Positions 1 through 6,383 are shown, counted from the first letter of the stretch. The stretch is DNA of 16,875 nt from Pseudomonadota bacterium (GCA_023387235.1 JAEWIJ010000186.1:1-16875), one strand, 5' to 3'. The notes: generated by a model from the sequence alone, not told the origin. Numbers and translations are program-made.

Positions 1-19
1 GGGCGTGGGGGTTGGCTGC

Positions 20-398
20 ATGTGCCGGGTTATTCGAGCGCTGCCATGCGCGGCGTTGACTGTGTTGGTGACTGCAACATTACTGGATGCCGTCTCAGCG
101 CAGTCGCCAAATGCTGCCGCGCAGCAGGCGCAGCAGAACTGGATGCTGCGTGTATTGTGAAGCCGCACGTGAAGGACGCGTGATAGTGCAGTTCACCATT
201 GACCGTGCGGGTAACATCAGCGGCGCTCGTCTCGTCCAGAGCGCGAAAATCCGGGATCTCGATCAAACTGTTCTCGCCGCAGTGAAGCAGGCAAGCCCGG
301 TGCCCGTGCCGCCTGCGAGTCTGCCGGGCGCGAGCCTCAAGCTTCGGCTGCCAGTCGAGTTCGCTGCCAAGTGCGTACCCAACACCGCCGGCGGGTAG
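20..398 (+). pseudogene. TonB C-terminal-domain protein, frameshifted
   Basis: Two reading frames together look like one small exported TonB-like protein. From the ATG at 20 the first frame gives a clear signal peptide (positive start, hydrophobic ALTVLVTATLL core, VSA-Q cleavage site) and then a Gln/Ala-rich stretch, and stops at 158-160 just after NWMLRVL. The next frame over continues to 398 with a TonB C-terminal fold signature: EGRVIVQFTIDRAGNI, a leucine/aspartate helix, then ASPVPVPP. Family members have roughly a dozen residues, including a conserved Tyr-Pro, between the Trp helix and the EGxV strand. These are missing here, so an out-of-frame deletion near 150-160 is more likely than a single inserted base. 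TonB C-terminal domains contact TonB-dependent receptors, but such short stand-alone proteins have no assigned role. A sequencing error remains possible. The window starts only 19 bases upstream, so any partner gene is out of view. Confidence 0.6.
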
Positions 399-549
399 TT
401 GGCAGCGATCTGACGTCCCCCCTTCTACCCAATTGAACCCTAATGTGGCCCCATTGGCCGCGTACACCTTTTCTGCTTCCGCGCATTCCGCTGCGTTCAT
501 CGCCGCGTGCAGGCGCCGATTTCTCCGCACCTACGGAGGCCCATGGGCC

Positions 550-933
550 ATGCCCGAGCCGCATTTCTCGACGCTGAGCGACGACCTCCCGCGAACGCTG
601 CGCCGGGCGCGCGAGGAGCGCGATGCCCGCGATCGCGATGCGAACGGATCGCGCTTTCCCTCGTCGCTGAAGGCGGCCATGAGTGCGGCTGCGTCCGGGA
701 GCACAATGCCGGTGCGGGAATATTCGGCCGCGCCAGCGCCGGGCGACGGCACGACCGTCACGCGCATCGAGGTGCCGTTTCACCGCCTCGTCACCTTCTT
801 CATGAAGGCCGTCTTCGCCGCCATTCCGGCGCTCATCATGCTCATGATCGTGCTCTGGACAGTCGGCGAAGTGCTGCAGCGCTACTTTCCGTGGCTGCTG
901 AAGATGCGCATTCTCATTCAGTTCCCTGGGTAA
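550..933 (+). CDS. hypothetical single-pass membrane protein (127 aa)
   Basis: I do not recognise a family. The start at 550 is chosen because GGAGG (535-539) lies about 10 bases upstream; the open frame reaches back to 433, but the extra 39 residues are atypical and have no ribosome binding site. The first 80 residues are polar and probably cytoplasmic, with a charged stretch RTLRRAREERDARDRD at about 15-30. A hydrophobic segment follows at about 86-108 (AVFAAIPALIMLMIVLWTVGEVL), then a short basic/aromatic tail ending RILIQFPG. The shape suggests a small inner-membrane protein with a cytoplasmic N-terminus. It stands alone, 130 bp before the EF-hand gene, and codon use matches its neighbours. 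Coding status is likely; function is unknown. Confidence 0.68.
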   Translation: MPEPHFSTLSDDLPRTLRRAREERDARDRDANGSRFPSSLKAAMSAAASGSTMPVREYSAAPAPGDGTTVTRIEVPFHRLVTFFMKAVFAAIPALIMLMIVLWTVGEVLQRYFPWLLKMRILIQFPG

Positions 934-999
934 TCTCCGCTGAGCTGACGCCCATTGCGTTGCGTGCGAAATGCATGTGCGCGCACAAAACTCTGTGAG

Positions 1000-1025
1000 G
1001 GAACACCCCTCGCTTCCTGGTGGTT
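1000..1025 (+). promoter_or_regulatory. candidate EcfG (general stress response) promoter
   Basis: GGAAC at 1000-1004 is followed after 17 bases by GGTT at 1022-1025. This fits the alphaproteobacterial EcfG consensus GGAAC-N16-18-CGTT with one mismatch in the -10 part. It would start transcription about 35 bases before the EF-hand ATG at 1064. A near-perfect inverted repeat CCTCAC-AA-GTGAGG (1029-1042) sits at the expected start site and could be an operator or a short 5' hairpin. The match is by eye only. Confidence 0.45.
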
Positions 1026-1063
1026 AGTCCTCACAAGTGAGGTAGCCACGAGGAGAAGCTGAA

Positions 1064-1351
1064 ATGCAGAAATTTGCCATTGCCGCGCTCGCACTGGGAT
1101 TGTGCATGGGGCCGGCGTTTGCGCAGACGACGGTGCCCGGAACGGAGACGAAGCCGTCCGGCCAGGAAACCAATCGCGCGGATTGCTTGAAGAACTTCAG
1201 GGCTGCTGATGCCAACGGCGACGGCACGCTGAGCGTGGCGGAGGCCGAAAATGCCAAGCGCGTCATCCCGACGACGCTCGCGATGCAGGGCCCTATCAGC
1301 GAGAGCGAATACATGACCGCCTGTCTCCAGCAGGTGCCGAAGGGCGGCTAA
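1064..1351 (+). CDS. secreted EF-hand domain protein (95 aa)
   Basis: The protein begins with a standard signal peptide (MQKFAIAALALGLCMGPAFA, cut before Q21), so the mature 75-residue protein is periplasmic. It carries one canonical EF-hand loop at 49-60, DANGDGTLSVAE, with Asp, Asn, Asp and Glu at ligand positions 1, 3, 5 and 12, so it should bind Ca2+. The second half (about 76-90, GPISESEYMTAC) resembles a degenerate EF-hand that has lost its loop. Cys41 and Cys87 could form a disulfide after export. A GAGGAG ribosome binding site lies just upstream of the ATG. Such short exported EF-hand proteins are common in Hyphomicrobiales and mostly uncharacterised; calcium sensing or storage is inference. 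The upstream EcfG-like promoter suggests stress or stationary-phase induction. Confidence 0.85.
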   Translation: MQKFAIAALALGLCMGPAFAQTTVPGTETKPSGQETNRADCLKNFRAADANGDGTLSVAEAENAKRVIPTTLAMQGPISESEYMTACLQQVPKGG

Positions 1352-1428
1352 GAGACATTGCTCGACAAAGGCGGTTGAGTTCGGCGCTCGTCGCGCGCTG
1401 CTGCAGCCGGCCACCGGCTGCGGGCTTT

Positions 1429-2310
1429 TCACGCCGGCCGATGCAACACGCGGCCGGCGACGGCGTCGAGTTTTGCGACGAGTGTCGGATCGCGCACATC
1501 GGGTGGCGTGACGATCGCCGTCTCGAGAGCTTTGTCGGAGCGGATCGGGCACGGCGGATGCACGCGCGGGAACGTATGACAGAGCCGCGAGATGATGCGC
1601 TGCGACTTGCTCACATTGTCTCTCAGCACTTTGAGAATCTCGGTAACGTCGACCTCGCGGTAGTCGTCGTGCCAGCAGTCGTAGTCGGTGACCATGGCGA
1701 GCGTCGCGTAGCAGATCTCGGCTTCGCGGGCGAGCTTGGCCTCGGGCATGTTCGTCATGCCGATGACGTCGCAGCCCCATGACCGATAGAGGTTGGACTC
1801 CGCGCGCGTCGAGAACTGCGGGCCTTCCATGGCGAGGTACGTTCCCCCGCGCGTAATCGCGATGCCTTCTGCTTGCGCAGCCTTCTCGACCTCGTCCGCG
1901 AGCGCGGGACTCACGGGATCGGCAACCGAGACGTGCGCGACGCAGCCCGTACCGAAGAAGGATTTCTCGCGCGCGAACGTGCGGTCGATGAACTGGTCGA
2001 TGAGGACGAAGTGCCCGGGTGGATACTGCTCCTTGAGCGAGCCGCAGGCCGAGATTGAAATGAGATCGGTGACGCCGGCGCGCTTCAGGCAATCGATATT
2101 GGCGCGGTAGTTGATCTCGCTCGGCGGCACGCGGTGCCCGCGGCCGTGACGGGGCAGAAAGCGGACGGGCAGCCCGTCCACCTCGGCGAAGAGGATCGCA
2201 TCCGACGGCACGCCCCACGGGCTTGCGACGAGCTCCCAGTGCGGTTTCTCGAGATCGGGCAGATCGTAGTGTCCACTGCCGCCGAGGAACCCCAAGACCG
2301 TCTTCGTCAT
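1429..2310 (-). CDS. mtnP: S-methyl-5'-thioadenosine phosphorylase
   Basis: This cytosolic enzyme (293 aa) splits methylthioadenosine with phosphate into adenine and 5-methylthioribose 1-phosphate, recycling the by-product of polyamine and homoserine-lactone synthesis. It belongs to the PNP/MTAP phosphorylase family. Visible motifs are the N-terminal phosphate loop GFLGGSGHYD (7-16), RHGRGH (54-59), NYRAN (67-71), EGPQFSTRAES (162-172), GMTNMPEA (184-191) and TDYDCW (208-213). The Asp pair 209/211 in the last motif corresponds to the adenine-specific residues of human MTAP, which favours MTA over guanine nucleosides. The start is the ATG at 2310, behind an AAGAGAGAGCGAG stretch; the open frame extends to 2385 but lacks a better site. 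It has a roughly 30-residue C-terminal extension compared with human MTAP. No apt, mtnA or other salvage gene is adjacent. A terminator-like hairpin lies 31-61 bases upstream of the start. Confidence 0.95.
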   Translation of the reverse strand: MTKTVLGFLGGSGHYDLPDLEKPHWELVASPWGVPSDAILFAEVDGLPVRFLPRHGRGHRVPPSEINYRANIDCLKRAGVTDLISISACGSLKEQYPPGHFVLIDQFIDRTFAREKSFFGTGCVAHVSVADPVSPALADEVEKAAQAEGIAITRGGTYLAMEGPQFSTRAESNLYRSWGCDVIGMTNMPEAKLAREAEICYATLAMVTDYDCWHDDYREVDVTEILKVLRDNVSKSQRIISRLCHTFPRVHPPCPIRSDKALETAIVTPPDVRDPTLVAKLDAVAGRVLHRPA

Positions 2311-2340
2311 CTCGCTCTCTCTTCTTGTCGTCACATGCCC

Positions 2341-2371
2341 AAACAAAAAGCGGCGGCCCGAAAGCCGCCGC
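2341..2371 (-). terminator. Rho-independent terminator
   Basis: Read on the minus strand, a perfect 8-bp GC stem (GCGGCGGC at 2350-2357 pairing with GCCGCCGC at 2364-2371, 6-base loop) is followed by TTTTTGTTT. It lies 48 bases after the stop of the secreted four-Cys gene and 40 bases before the mtnP start. The simplest reading is that it ends the upstream transcript. It could instead be an attenuator in the mtnP leader if transcription runs through. Confidence 0.8.
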
Positions 2372-2388
2372 ATGATCGATAGCATCGC

Positions 2389-2407
2389 AGCAGGTTCGAG
2401 ACCTGCT
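2389..2407 (-). other. stem-loop preceding the terminator
   Basis: AGCAGGT (2389-2395) pairs perfectly with ACCTGCT (2401-2407) around a 5-base loop. On the minus strand it comes 11 bases after the stop of the 2419-2730 gene and 17 bases before the terminator stem, giving two hairpins in tandem. It may protect the 3' end or help termination. No T-tract follows it. Confidence 0.45.
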
Positions 2408-2418
2408 CCGAGCTTAGG

Positions 2419-2730
2419 CTACTTGCAGAGCGTCGCGAAAGCCTTGCACTCCGAGCCGAGGCCGCCCTTCGCGCACTTGAACCGCACCTTGCTCACTTTG
2501 TAGCCGGGCGCCGTGCCAACCTTCTGGCCGGCCGCCATGAACTGCGCCCAGCTACCCCAGTCGGTCGCCTGGAGTACGGCTTCCCAAGCCTGGAACTTCG
2601 CGCCGTCCTCGGTCGTGTTCGTGCCCTGTCCGCCCTTGTTCATGCAGGCGGCCGAGGCCATCGACGCCATTCCGAGCGATAAAGCGGCGGCCATCGCCGC
2701 CGCGGCGATTCCATAACGAACCGTGCCCAT
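2419..2730 (-). CDS. small secreted four-cysteine protein (103 aa)
   Basis: Not a family I recognise. A clear signal peptide (MGTVRYGIAAAAMAAALSLGMASMASA, cut after A27 or A28) precedes a 75-residue mature protein with four cysteines (29, 86, 95, 102), which could form two disulfides in the periplasm. The middle contains an aromatic stretch KFQAWEAVLQATDWGSWAQF (about 45-64), and the C-terminal third is Lys/Gly-rich with Cys in the pattern C-x8-C-x6-C. The start ATG follows an AGGGGAAG ribosome binding site at a normal distance. It is transcribed on its own: an SDR gene ends 123 bp upstream and a strong terminator follows. The look is that of a small periplasmic or cell-envelope protein; no function can be assigned. 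Confidence 0.8.
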   Translation of the reverse strand: MGTVRYGIAAAAMAAALSLGMASMASAACMNKGGQGTNTTEDGAKFQAWEAVLQATDWGSWAQFMAAGQKVGTAPGYKVSKVRFKCAKGGLGSECKAFATLCK

Positions 2731-2853
2731 ATCCGTCTTCCCCTGTCAGAGTGATCGGGTCGCCCTATCGCAATGCCTCTCGACGCCCGATTCGGGAACT
2801 ATACCGGCAGGCAGGCCGCAGCACAGATGCACGCGAGCCACAGCGGCTTGTCA

Positions 2854-3609
2854 TCAGAGCGTGAAGCCGCCGTCGACGAGGAAAGCTTGGCCGGTGGTGA
2901 ACGCGGCTTCGTCGCTCGCGAGATAAACGGCGATCGCGGCGATCTCCTCGGCGGTGCCGAGACGGCCCATGGGCTGGCGATCGATGAACATCTGCCGTAC
3001 CTCGGCGGCCGGCTTGCCGAGCGCCTGCGACTGCGCGGCAATGCGCGCATCGAGTGAGGGCGATTGCACCGTGCCGGGGCAGATCGCGTTGCAGCGGATG
3101 CCCTTGCGGATGAAATCGGCGGCGACGGATTTCGTGAGGCCGATCACGGCGGCCTTGGTGGCACCGTAGACATACCGGTTGATCACGCCGCGCGGCGCGC
3201 CGGCGGCAGATGCGATGTTCACGATTGCGCCGCTTCCCTTTTCGAGCATCGCCGGCAGGAAGGCCGAGATCGTGCGGTGCATGGATTTCACGTTGAGGTC
3301 GAACGAGAAGTCCCATTCGCCTTCCGAGCATTCGAGCACAGTGCCGGCGGCGACGAACCCTGCCGCATTGAAGAGGATATCGACGGCGCCGAGCTCTTTG
3401 GCGAGGGCATTGACGGCGGCCGTATCGCGCACGTCGAGCTTGCGCGTCTCGGCGATGCCCTCGCGCTTCAGCGTCTCGAGCGCCGCCGCATCGATGTCGG
3501 TCGCGATCACGCGGGCACCTTCGCGCGCGAAGGCGATTGCCGTGGCCCGCCCGATGCCCGCGCCCGACGCCGTGCAGAAGGCGGTCTTGCCGTTCAAACG
3601 CCCTGCCAT
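2854..3609 (-). CDS. SDR-family NAD(P)-dependent oxidoreductase, DHRS6/BDH2-like
   Basis: A classical short-chain dehydrogenase (251 aa). It shows the cofactor glycine motif TASGAGIGRA (13-22), the Asp after the second strand that favours NAD (TDID, 37-40), NAAG (81-84), and the catalytic Ser134, Tyr148 and Lys152 (YGATK). Remembered human DHRS6/BDH2 matches it over almost the whole length: GFVxxGTVLxC, WDFSxxLNVxSM, NRxVYxxTKAAVIGLTKS, CPGTVxxPSL. The arginines I recall as contacting the carboxylate substrate in DHRS6 appear kept (Arg145, Arg189, Arg211). Human BDH2 has been described as a cytosolic (R)-3-hydroxybutyrate dehydrogenase and more recently as a 4-oxo-L-proline reductase, so a small hydroxy/keto-carboxylate substrate is likely. 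The ATG follows a strong GGGAGGA site. No pathway neighbours point to the substrate. Confidence 0.9.
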   Translation of the reverse strand: MAGRLNGKTAFCTASGAGIGRATAIAFAREGARVIATDIDAAALETLKREGIAETRKLDVRDTAAVNALAKELGAVDILFNAAGFVAAGTVLECSEGEWDFSFDLNVKSMHRTISAFLPAMLEKGSGAIVNIASAAGAPRGVINRYVYGATKAAVIGLTKSVAADFIRKGIRCNAICPGTVQSPSLDARIAAQSQALGKPAAEVRQMFIDRQPMGRLGTAEEIAAIAVYLASDEAAFTTGQAFLVDGGFTL

Positions 3610-3701
3610 GTGTTCCTCCCGGAGAGTGATGCTGGTTCTTGTCTCGCCCAGAGCTTAGTGGCCGGCGGGACTTTGGGGAACTGGCGCGCCGCCGCTGAAC
3701 C

Positions 3702-4286
3702 TCAGCGGACCGTCTCGCCGGGATAGACGCCCCAGAGCTTGTTCTGCTCGACATACCCGCGGTAGTCGCCGACGGAAATCTGGCACCAGTTGCCGTCGCA
3801 GCGCCGGACGCCGCAGATGACGCCGGGCTCGAGCAGCGCGACCTGCCGGCCGGACGCCGAATCCTCGTCGCGCAGCGGAACGGGCTTCGCCTTCTTGTCC
3901 GCGCCGGTTTCGCCCGTTGCCCAGGCCATGATGACGCACGTGCGGCGCGCCGACAGCAGCGCATTGGCAACCCAGCCGACGCTGCCGTCCTGGTCGCGGA
4001 TCTGGCGCCAGTTCTCGGACTCTTCGATCACTTCGACCGGCAACCCGACGCGGTTGAACACCCAGAGGATCTTGTGGTCGGTGCCCGGGCCCTGGCGGAC
4101 CTGAACGCGGTCGGACTTGAGGCTGACGAAGCGCGGCAGCGGCTGGCCCGAAGCCCCGATGCCGAGCGGTTGCGGCGGCTGCGCGGGAACGGGCGGGGCC
4201 AGAAGCATGCCGAGGGCGATGGCGGTCATCGCGATCACAGGGATGCGACGCCATGCCGTCAGGGGCAGAATTCGAATGCTCGCCAA
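3702..4286 (-). CDS. exported protein with two bacterial SH3-like domains
   Basis: The protein (194 aa from the chosen start) has a basic N-terminus ending in RR, a hydrophobic segment (IPVIAMTAIALGMLLAPP) and a VPAQ signal-peptidase site near 35. Two SH3-like (SH3_3/SH3_4-type) domains follow. The first, about 54-112, has FVSLKSDRVQVRQGPGTDHKILWVF and WRQIRDQDGSVGWV. The second, about 116-186, ends in WCQISVGDYRGYVEQNKLWGVYPGE. Such proteins are periplasmic and are thought to bind peptidoglycan or protein partners. The start is uncertain: no ATG precedes the signal sequence, and the TTG at 4284-4286 gives a complete signal peptide with GGAG just upstream; in-frame GTG 4238 and ATG 4229 would truncate it. 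The frame is also open to 4487, but that part is Arg-rich and overlaps the divergent psd promoter region. Confidence 0.82.
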   Translation of the reverse strand: MASIRILPLTAWRRIPVIAMTAIALGMLLAPPVPAQPPQPLGIGASGQPLPRFVSLKSDRVQVRQGPGTDHKILWVFNRVGLPVEVIEESENWRQIRDQDGSVGWVANALLSARRTCVIMAWATGETGADKKAKPVPLRDEDSASGRQVALLEPGVICGVRRCDGNWCQISVGDYRGYVEQNKLWGVYPGETVR

Positions 4287-4530
4287 GTCTCCGCCCCGCA
4301 CTTCCGGCTCTCTTCGCGCAGCCGTGCCTAAAGCGATTCGCTCCGCCCGTTGGATGCGGCGCGGCCGCGTACTGTAACATAACAAGGAATTCGGCCGGAT
4401 CAGGGGCCGCTCTCCGCACTGTGATCGCAGTTGCGATCGCATGCGGTCGCGGGTACCACTCAGCCTTCGCAACCAACCGCTCCGCACCCGGGTCTCCGCG
4501 CGCGGTGGCGTTCACATATCAGGGTGGCCC
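4287..4530. promoter_or_regulatory. divergent promoter region, SH3 gene / psd
   Basis: This 244-bp gap separates two divergent genes. Its lowest-GC part is at about 4370-4392. A weak sigma70-like pair reads toward psd: TTGGAT (4350-4355), 17 bases, TGTAAC (4373-4378). A perfect 7-bp inverted repeat GATCGCA-GT-TGCGATC (4423-4438) lies about 90 bases before the psd start and could be an operator or a leader hairpin. All of these are weak calls by eye. Confidence 0.3.
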
Positions 4531-5241
4531 GTGGCCGGTCATAATCTTCCTTCGACCATCATCTCCATGCTCGCGCCCGTGCACCGGGACGGCTGGAAGT
4601 TCCTGGCCATCGGCGTGGCGCTGGCGCTGCTGTTCCTCATGATCTGGCCGCCGCTCGGCTGGCTGCTCGTCGTCATCTCCGTCTGGATCGCTTATTTCTT
4701 TCGCGATCCCGATCGCGTCACGCCATTGCGCGAGGGGCTCGTGATTGCGCCGGCCGACGGGCGCATCTCGGCGATCGAGCGCGTCGTGCCGCCGCCCGAG
4801 CTCGGTTTCGGCATCGGCGAGCGCCAGCGCATCTCGATCTTCCTTTCGGTCTTCGACGTGCACATCAACCGCTCGCCGGTCGCGGGACGCATCAGCCGGT
4901 CGGTCTATGTGCCGGGCGCGTTCTTCAATGCCGCCCTCGACAAGGCGAGCGCCGACAACGAGCGTCGCGCGCTGGTGATCACGACGGGGGCTGGCGAGGA
5001 GATCGGCGTCGTGCAGATCGCGGGCCTCATCGCGCGCCGCATCGTCACGTTCAAGGACGAGGGCGACATGGTCGGCGTCGGCGAGCGCTTTGGCCTCATC
5101 CGCTTCGGCAGCCGCGCGGACGTCTATCTGCCGGAGGGCAAGACGGCGCTTGTCGCGGTCGGTCAGCGCGCCGTTGCGGGCGAGACCGTGCTCGCGGATC
5201 TCACGTCGCTCGAGGCCGAGCGCGAGGCGCGGCTGGGGTGA
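4531..5241 (+). CDS. psd: phosphatidylserine decarboxylase proenzyme
   Basis: Makes phosphatidylethanolamine from phosphatidylserine at the inner membrane, using a pyruvoyl group formed by self-cleavage. It is the short form typical of Rhizobiales. A conserved APVHRDGW segment (15-22) precedes a hydrophobic anchor (about 23-55), then YFFRDPDRVTP (55-65), APADGRISAI (73-82), FDVHINRSPVAGR (108-120), LDKASADNERR (136-146), GVVQIAGLIARRIV (159-172), and the cleavage motif ERFGLIRFGSRADVYLP with Gly193-Ser194. Ser194 would become the pyruvoyl group. I prefer the GTG at 4531, behind AGGGTGG (4521-4527), which gives 236 aa, close to the roughly 232 aa of rhizobial homologues; an upstream ATG at 4441 adds 30 atypical residues and the ATG at 4567 removes conserved-length sequence. 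The usual partner pssA is not downstream: a repeat region and a convergent gene follow. Confidence 0.95.
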   Translation: MAGHNLPSTIISMLAPVHRDGWKFLAIGVALALLFLMIWPPLGWLLVVISVWIAYFFRDPDRVTPLREGLVIAPADGRISAIERVVPPPELGFGIGERQRISIFLSVFDVHINRSPVAGRISRSVYVPGAFFNAALDKASADNERRALVITTGAGEEIGVVQIAGLIARRIVTFKDEGDMVGVGERFGLIRFGSRADVYLPEGKTALVAVGQRAVAGETVLADLTSLEAEREARLG

Positions 5242-5266
5242 GCCTTCGGCGTGGGTGCTCATTTCT

Positions 5267-5379
5267 CCCTCTCCCCGCGTGTGGGGAGAGGGTCGGGGTG
5301 AGAGGCGGCCAAGTCGCTGACGTTTGCGTATGCCGCCGCCCCTCATCCTAACCTTCTCCCCGTGAAAGACGGGAGAAGG
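5267..5379. repeat. dispersed palindromic repeat, copy 1
   Basis: A composite, non-coding element with a hairpin at each end. One is CCCTCTCCCC (5267-5276) with GGGGAGAGGG (5283-5292), a perfect 10-bp stem. The other is CCTTCTCCC (5352-5360) with GGGAGAAGG (5371-5379). Between them GGGGTGAGAGGCGGC and GCCGCCGCCCCTCATCC are themselves roughly inverted, around a variable core. The reverse complement of this copy matches the copy at the window end closely through GAGGGGCGGCGGCATACGC, so the two copies lie in opposite orientation. Positioned right after psd and facing a convergent gene, it may also help end transcription, though no T-tract is present. Confidence 0.85.
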
Positions 5380-5415
5380 GACCTGTCGCGCTCGCGGCAG
5401 CGGACGTAGCACCAC

Positions 5416-5513
5416 TTCATGAGCGCGCGTCTGCGCGCCGGCCGGTAGGCTGTGCCGAAAGGAATTCATGAGCGCGCGACCGCGCGCCGGCCGGTAGGCC
5501 GTCCCAAAAGGAA
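5416..5513. repeat. two-unit 49-bp tandem repeat
   Basis: Units 5416-5464 and 5465-5513 are head-to-tail, 49 bp each, with five differences. Each contains a short hairpin (GCGCGC, 4-base loop, GCGCGC) followed by CCGGCCGG, and ends in AAAGGAA or AAAAGGAA. Each also has a 10-codon frame from ATG to TAG, MSARLRAGR and MSARPRAGR. The second unit ends exactly at the base before the TSUP stop codon on the other strand. Confidence 0.85.
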
Positions 5514-6236
5514 TCAAGACAAAGCAGCCCAGACCATCGTGATGCCGGCGAGCACCATCATGACCTCGAGAATGCCGGCATAGTGGCGCGCGTCGAGACG
5601 CATCACGATCGCCTTGGCGAACCACGAGCCGACCATGAGCGCGGCGCCGACGATCAGCCCCTTCGCGATCGTCTCCCAGGGCAGCACGCCGTACGTGTGG
5701 AAGACGAGCGACTTCACGAGGCTCACCGCGCCCGAGCCGACGGCCTCTGTTGAAATGTAAGCGCCCTTGGTCAGGCCGTAGGCGAGGAAGAAGGGCGTGT
5801 TGAGCGGCCCCGTGGACGCGACGAGGCCCGTCAGGAAACCGATGCCCGCGCCGACAACGGCGAGGCCCCAGAGGGTCACCGAGAAGCCGCGCACCATGAG
5901 CCACCGGCGCACGGGAATGACGGCGATCAGGAATATACCGAGGGCGGCCTCGACCATGCGCGCGTCGAGCGCGATGAGCGTGCGCGCGCCGAGGGCGGCA
6001 GCGGGAATGGCGGTCGCGCAATAGGCGGCGTTGGCGCGCCAGTCCACTTCGCGCCACCAGATGGCGACGCGCATCCAGTTCGCGAGGACGCTCGCGATCG
6101 CCATGATCGGCACGGCCTCCTTGGGACCGAACGCGAACACGAGGATCGGCATCACGAGGATCGAGGCGCCGAAACCCACGACGCCGCCGATCACGCCGCC
6201 GACGAGCCCGAGCACGAGAATGAGCAGCCAGATCAT
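5514..6236 (-). CDS. TSUP (TauE/SafE) family membrane permease
   Basis: A polytopic inner-membrane protein of the sulfite exporter TauE/SafE (TSUP) family. Members move small sulfur or carbon anions such as sulfite, sulfoacetate or sulfolactate; the substrate here cannot be read from sequence. About eight hydrophobic segments are visible. The family's two-fold repeat shows as GVIGGVVGFGASILVMPIL near the start and the matching GIGFLTGLVASTGPLNTPFF in the second half, both with the Gly-rich helix followed by a conserved Pro. I chose the ATG at 6236 (240 aa), which begins directly before the first membrane helix; GTG 6314 and ATG 6269 are possible but add a Pro/Ala-rich leader, and none has a good ribosome binding site. 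The stop codon abuts the 49-bp tandem repeat. It lies after the aap operon on the same strand, 149 bp from aapM. Confidence 0.88.
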   Translation of the reverse strand: MIWLLILVLGLVGGVIGGVVGFGASILVMPILVFAFGPKEAVPIMAIASVLANWMRVAIWWREVDWRANAAYCATAIPAAALGARTLIALDARMVEAALGIFLIAVIPVRRWLMVRGFSVTLWGLAVVGAGIGFLTGLVASTGPLNTPFFLAYGLTKGAYISTEAVGSGAVSLVKSLVFHTYGVLPWETIAKGLIVGAALMVGSWFAKAIVMRLDARHYAGILEVMMVLAGITMVWAALS

Positions 6237-6348
6237 GCGGGGGCTCGGCAAGGCGGCGGACGTGCGCATGGGGGCGCACATCGCGGGTGTGGCAGGAGGG
6301 GCGGCAGGTGCCACCGAAGCGGCCCATGAGCCTATGCCGAGTCCGCCC

Positions 6349-6383
6349 GACGGGTCCAGGCCTCAGCGGCCGGGCTGCCCGTC
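6349..6383 (-). other. nested stem-loop after aapM
   Basis: GACGGG (6349-6354) pairs with CCCGTC (6378-6383), and inside it GGCC pairs with GGCC around TCAGC. It starts just past the aapM stop codon. There is no T-tract, so it is at best a 3'-stabilising or Rho-assisted terminator structure for the aap operon. Confidence 0.3.

Noticed and set aside
30..530. Open frame of 166 codons on the minus strand over the TonB region
   Set aside because: No recognisable domain or ribosome binding site, and the plus strand has a signal peptide and TonB domain in the same place.
2311..2418. SAM or SAH riboswitch upstream of mtnP
   Set aside because: The two hairpins do not show the conserved core or pseudoknot pattern of SAM-II or SAH riboswitches that I could recognise; a plain terminator explains them.
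5242..5513. CRISPR array
   Set aside because: Only two 49-bp units, directly abutting without spacers, and no cas genes.
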